Assembly: GCA_913777945.1 (NCBI GenBank)
Contig: CAJYTY010000022.1
Coordinates: 1-64,000 of the forward strand
Source: an uncultured Acinetobacter sp.
GTDB taxonomy: Bacteria > Pseudomonadota > Gammaproteobacteria > Pseudomonadales > Moraxellaceae
Length of the DNA stretch: 64,000 nucleotides
Direction: 5' to 3'
Notes under the pieces: generated by a model
Databases searched by the model: none
Told to the model about the DNA's origin: nothing
Seen by the model: the letters and a program-made list of their open reading frames with translations, nothing else
Made by a program: the position numbers and the translations under genes
Shown: in pieces, positions 63,184 to 64,000 of the stretch
Position numbering within the stretch: position 1 is the stretch's first letter
How the letters are laid out: each line of letters opens with the position of its first letter

Positions 63184-64000
63184 TTCTTTAAGATTCCTTG
63201 AACTTTGTGAAGATATTTGGTGTTGATCTTGCTGTGTTTGAACTTATCGGCAACAATTAATTTTAAAGCACGGATATGAAGTGCGTAAATCACAATCCAG
63301 AAATCCTTAAAAGCCTGATTTTTAGTCTGTTTATGAAAATATCGGTAATAAATTTGCTGTGCAATCACAGCCAGGCGAAAAACACCAAATACCTCATAAA
63401 ACGTCCAGTTTGTAGTATCTAAACCGGTCTGACGCATGTAGTAGTCCACCACTTGTTTGCGAGTGAACATTCCTTTTAAATGTGTGGGCTGACGACGAGT
63501 CGATTTGAAAATCATGTTGTCTGTTTCTTCTACCCAGTAAGCCAACGCATTTCCCAAATCCATGAGTGGATCGCCCAGCGTCGCCATTTCCCAATCGAGT
63601 ACGCCTATCACATTTGTTGGTGACTCAGGATCAAGGATCACATTATCAAATCGCCAGTCATTATGAATAATGCAAATTTTTGATTCTCTGGGTGTGTTGT
63701 CTTTTAGCCACTGTCGAACATATCCAAACGATGGCACATTGATGGTTCTTGCTTTTTCATAACGTTTGTCCCATCCCTCGACCTGCCGCTGGCAATAGCC
63801 TTCACCTTTGCCCAGATCTTTTAACTCAGTCGTTTCATAAGGTACTTGGTGGAGCTCAATTAATCGATCCAGTACATTTCGACAGAGTTGATTGATTTGT
63901 TCTTCATTTAATTGAAGTTCCGGCGGAAGTTTTGCACGAGGTATAATTCCTTCGATACGCCGCATCACATAAAAGTCACAACCGATCACATGCGGATCTT
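63180..64000 (-). CDS. APH-type phosphotransferase family protein (partial, 5' end outside window)
   Basis: The frame is open to the window edge (reading DPHVIGCDFYVMRR upstream of a GTG at 63989), so the N-terminal part is missing. Kinase-like residues: CIIHNDWRFDNVILDPE (catalytic loop) and VIGVLDWEMATLGDPLMDLG (metal loop). This subgroup is often linked to acyl-CoA dehydrogenases (ACAD10/11-like) and acts on small molecules or acyl-CoA derivatives; it is not an antibiotic-resistance gene by itself. First visible gene of the operon with the phosphatase and SDR. Confidence 0.88.
   Translation of the reverse strand, partial: DPHVIGCDFYVMRRIEGIIPRAKLPPELQLNEEQINQLCRNVLDRLIELHQVPYETTELKDLGKGEGYCQRQVEGWDKRYEKARTINVPSFGYVRQWLKDNTPRESKICIIHNDWRFDNVILDPESPTNVIGVLDWEMATLGDPLMDLGNALAYWVEETDNMIFKSTRRQPTHLKGMFTRKQVVDYYMRQTGLDTTNWTFYEVFGVFRLAVIAQQIYYRYFHKQTKNQAFKDFWIVIYALHIRALKLIVADKFKHSKINTKYLHKVQGILKK

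Overview
The window looks like chromosomal DNA of an Acinetobacter-type gammaproteobacterium. The evidence is moderate to low GC, a DcaP-type porin beside an aromatic-acid transporter, complete leucine (liu) and valine (mms) catabolic clusters, VF530 and DUF1330 genes, and a VgrG typical of the Acinetobacter type VI secretion system. I saw no rRNA, tRNA, CRISPR array or intact transposase.

Layout. (1) 1-5687: the 3' end of vgrG, a VRR-NUC-like nuclease effector, and immunity genes. The effector tail survives as a relic and the immunity gene is duplicated. A further immunity relic lies near 18.8-19.0 kb. (2) 5830-15657: leucine/isovalerate degradation (liuA-B-C-D-E on the minus strand), with a divergent TetR regulator, an acyl-CoA synthetase and a methyltransferase. 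(3) 15949-26925: DcaP-like porin, AAHS-type transporter, membrane acyltransferase, HxlR regulator, MTHFR-like protein, a HipA/HipB pair in reversed order, DUF1826, DUF1330 and a LysR regulator. (4) 27100-35752: valine/isobutyrate degradation (mmsA, mmsB, AMP-ligase, acyl-CoA dehydrogenase, enoyl-CoA hydratase, 3-hydroxyisobutyryl-CoA hydrolase, MHS transporter). (5) 36361-38064: acuR/acuI with shared operator-like sites.

(6) 38557-48174 is the most unusual part: a tight, AT-rich, ten-gene minus-strand operon that looks like a biosynthetic gene cluster. Its gene set matches the core of the valanimycin (azoxy) pathway: a flavin reductase (VlmR-like), an acyl-CoA-dehydrogenase-fold N-hydroxylase candidate (VlmH-like), an MprF/GNAT-type aminoacyl-tRNA-dependent transferase candidate (VlmA-like), a small membrane protein (VlmO-like position and size) and a ferritin-like diiron protein (VlmB-like). 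In place of an amino-acid decarboxylase it has an 847-residue fusion of a class III aminotransferase and an acyl-thioester reductase, which should make a fatty amine. I infer a long-chain alkyl azoxy (or alkyl hydrazine) metabolite built from a fatty amine and an aminoacyl unit, probably serine. An HD-domain protein, an alpha/beta hydrolase, an SCP2-like protein and an iron alcohol dehydrogenase complete the operon; their roles are open.

(7) 49016-64000: FNT transporter, ABC exporter, MaoC dehydratase, AraC regulator, gcvH, a DAHP synthase with a well-formed attenuator and two aromatic-rich leader peptides, ABC-F ATPase, frmRA with its operator, a phospholipase D-like protein, a uracil-DNA-glycosylase-fold protein, GNAT, SDR, histidine phosphatase and the end of an APH-type phosphotransferase.

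Protein family calls come from motifs and recalled family knowledge; no searches were run.
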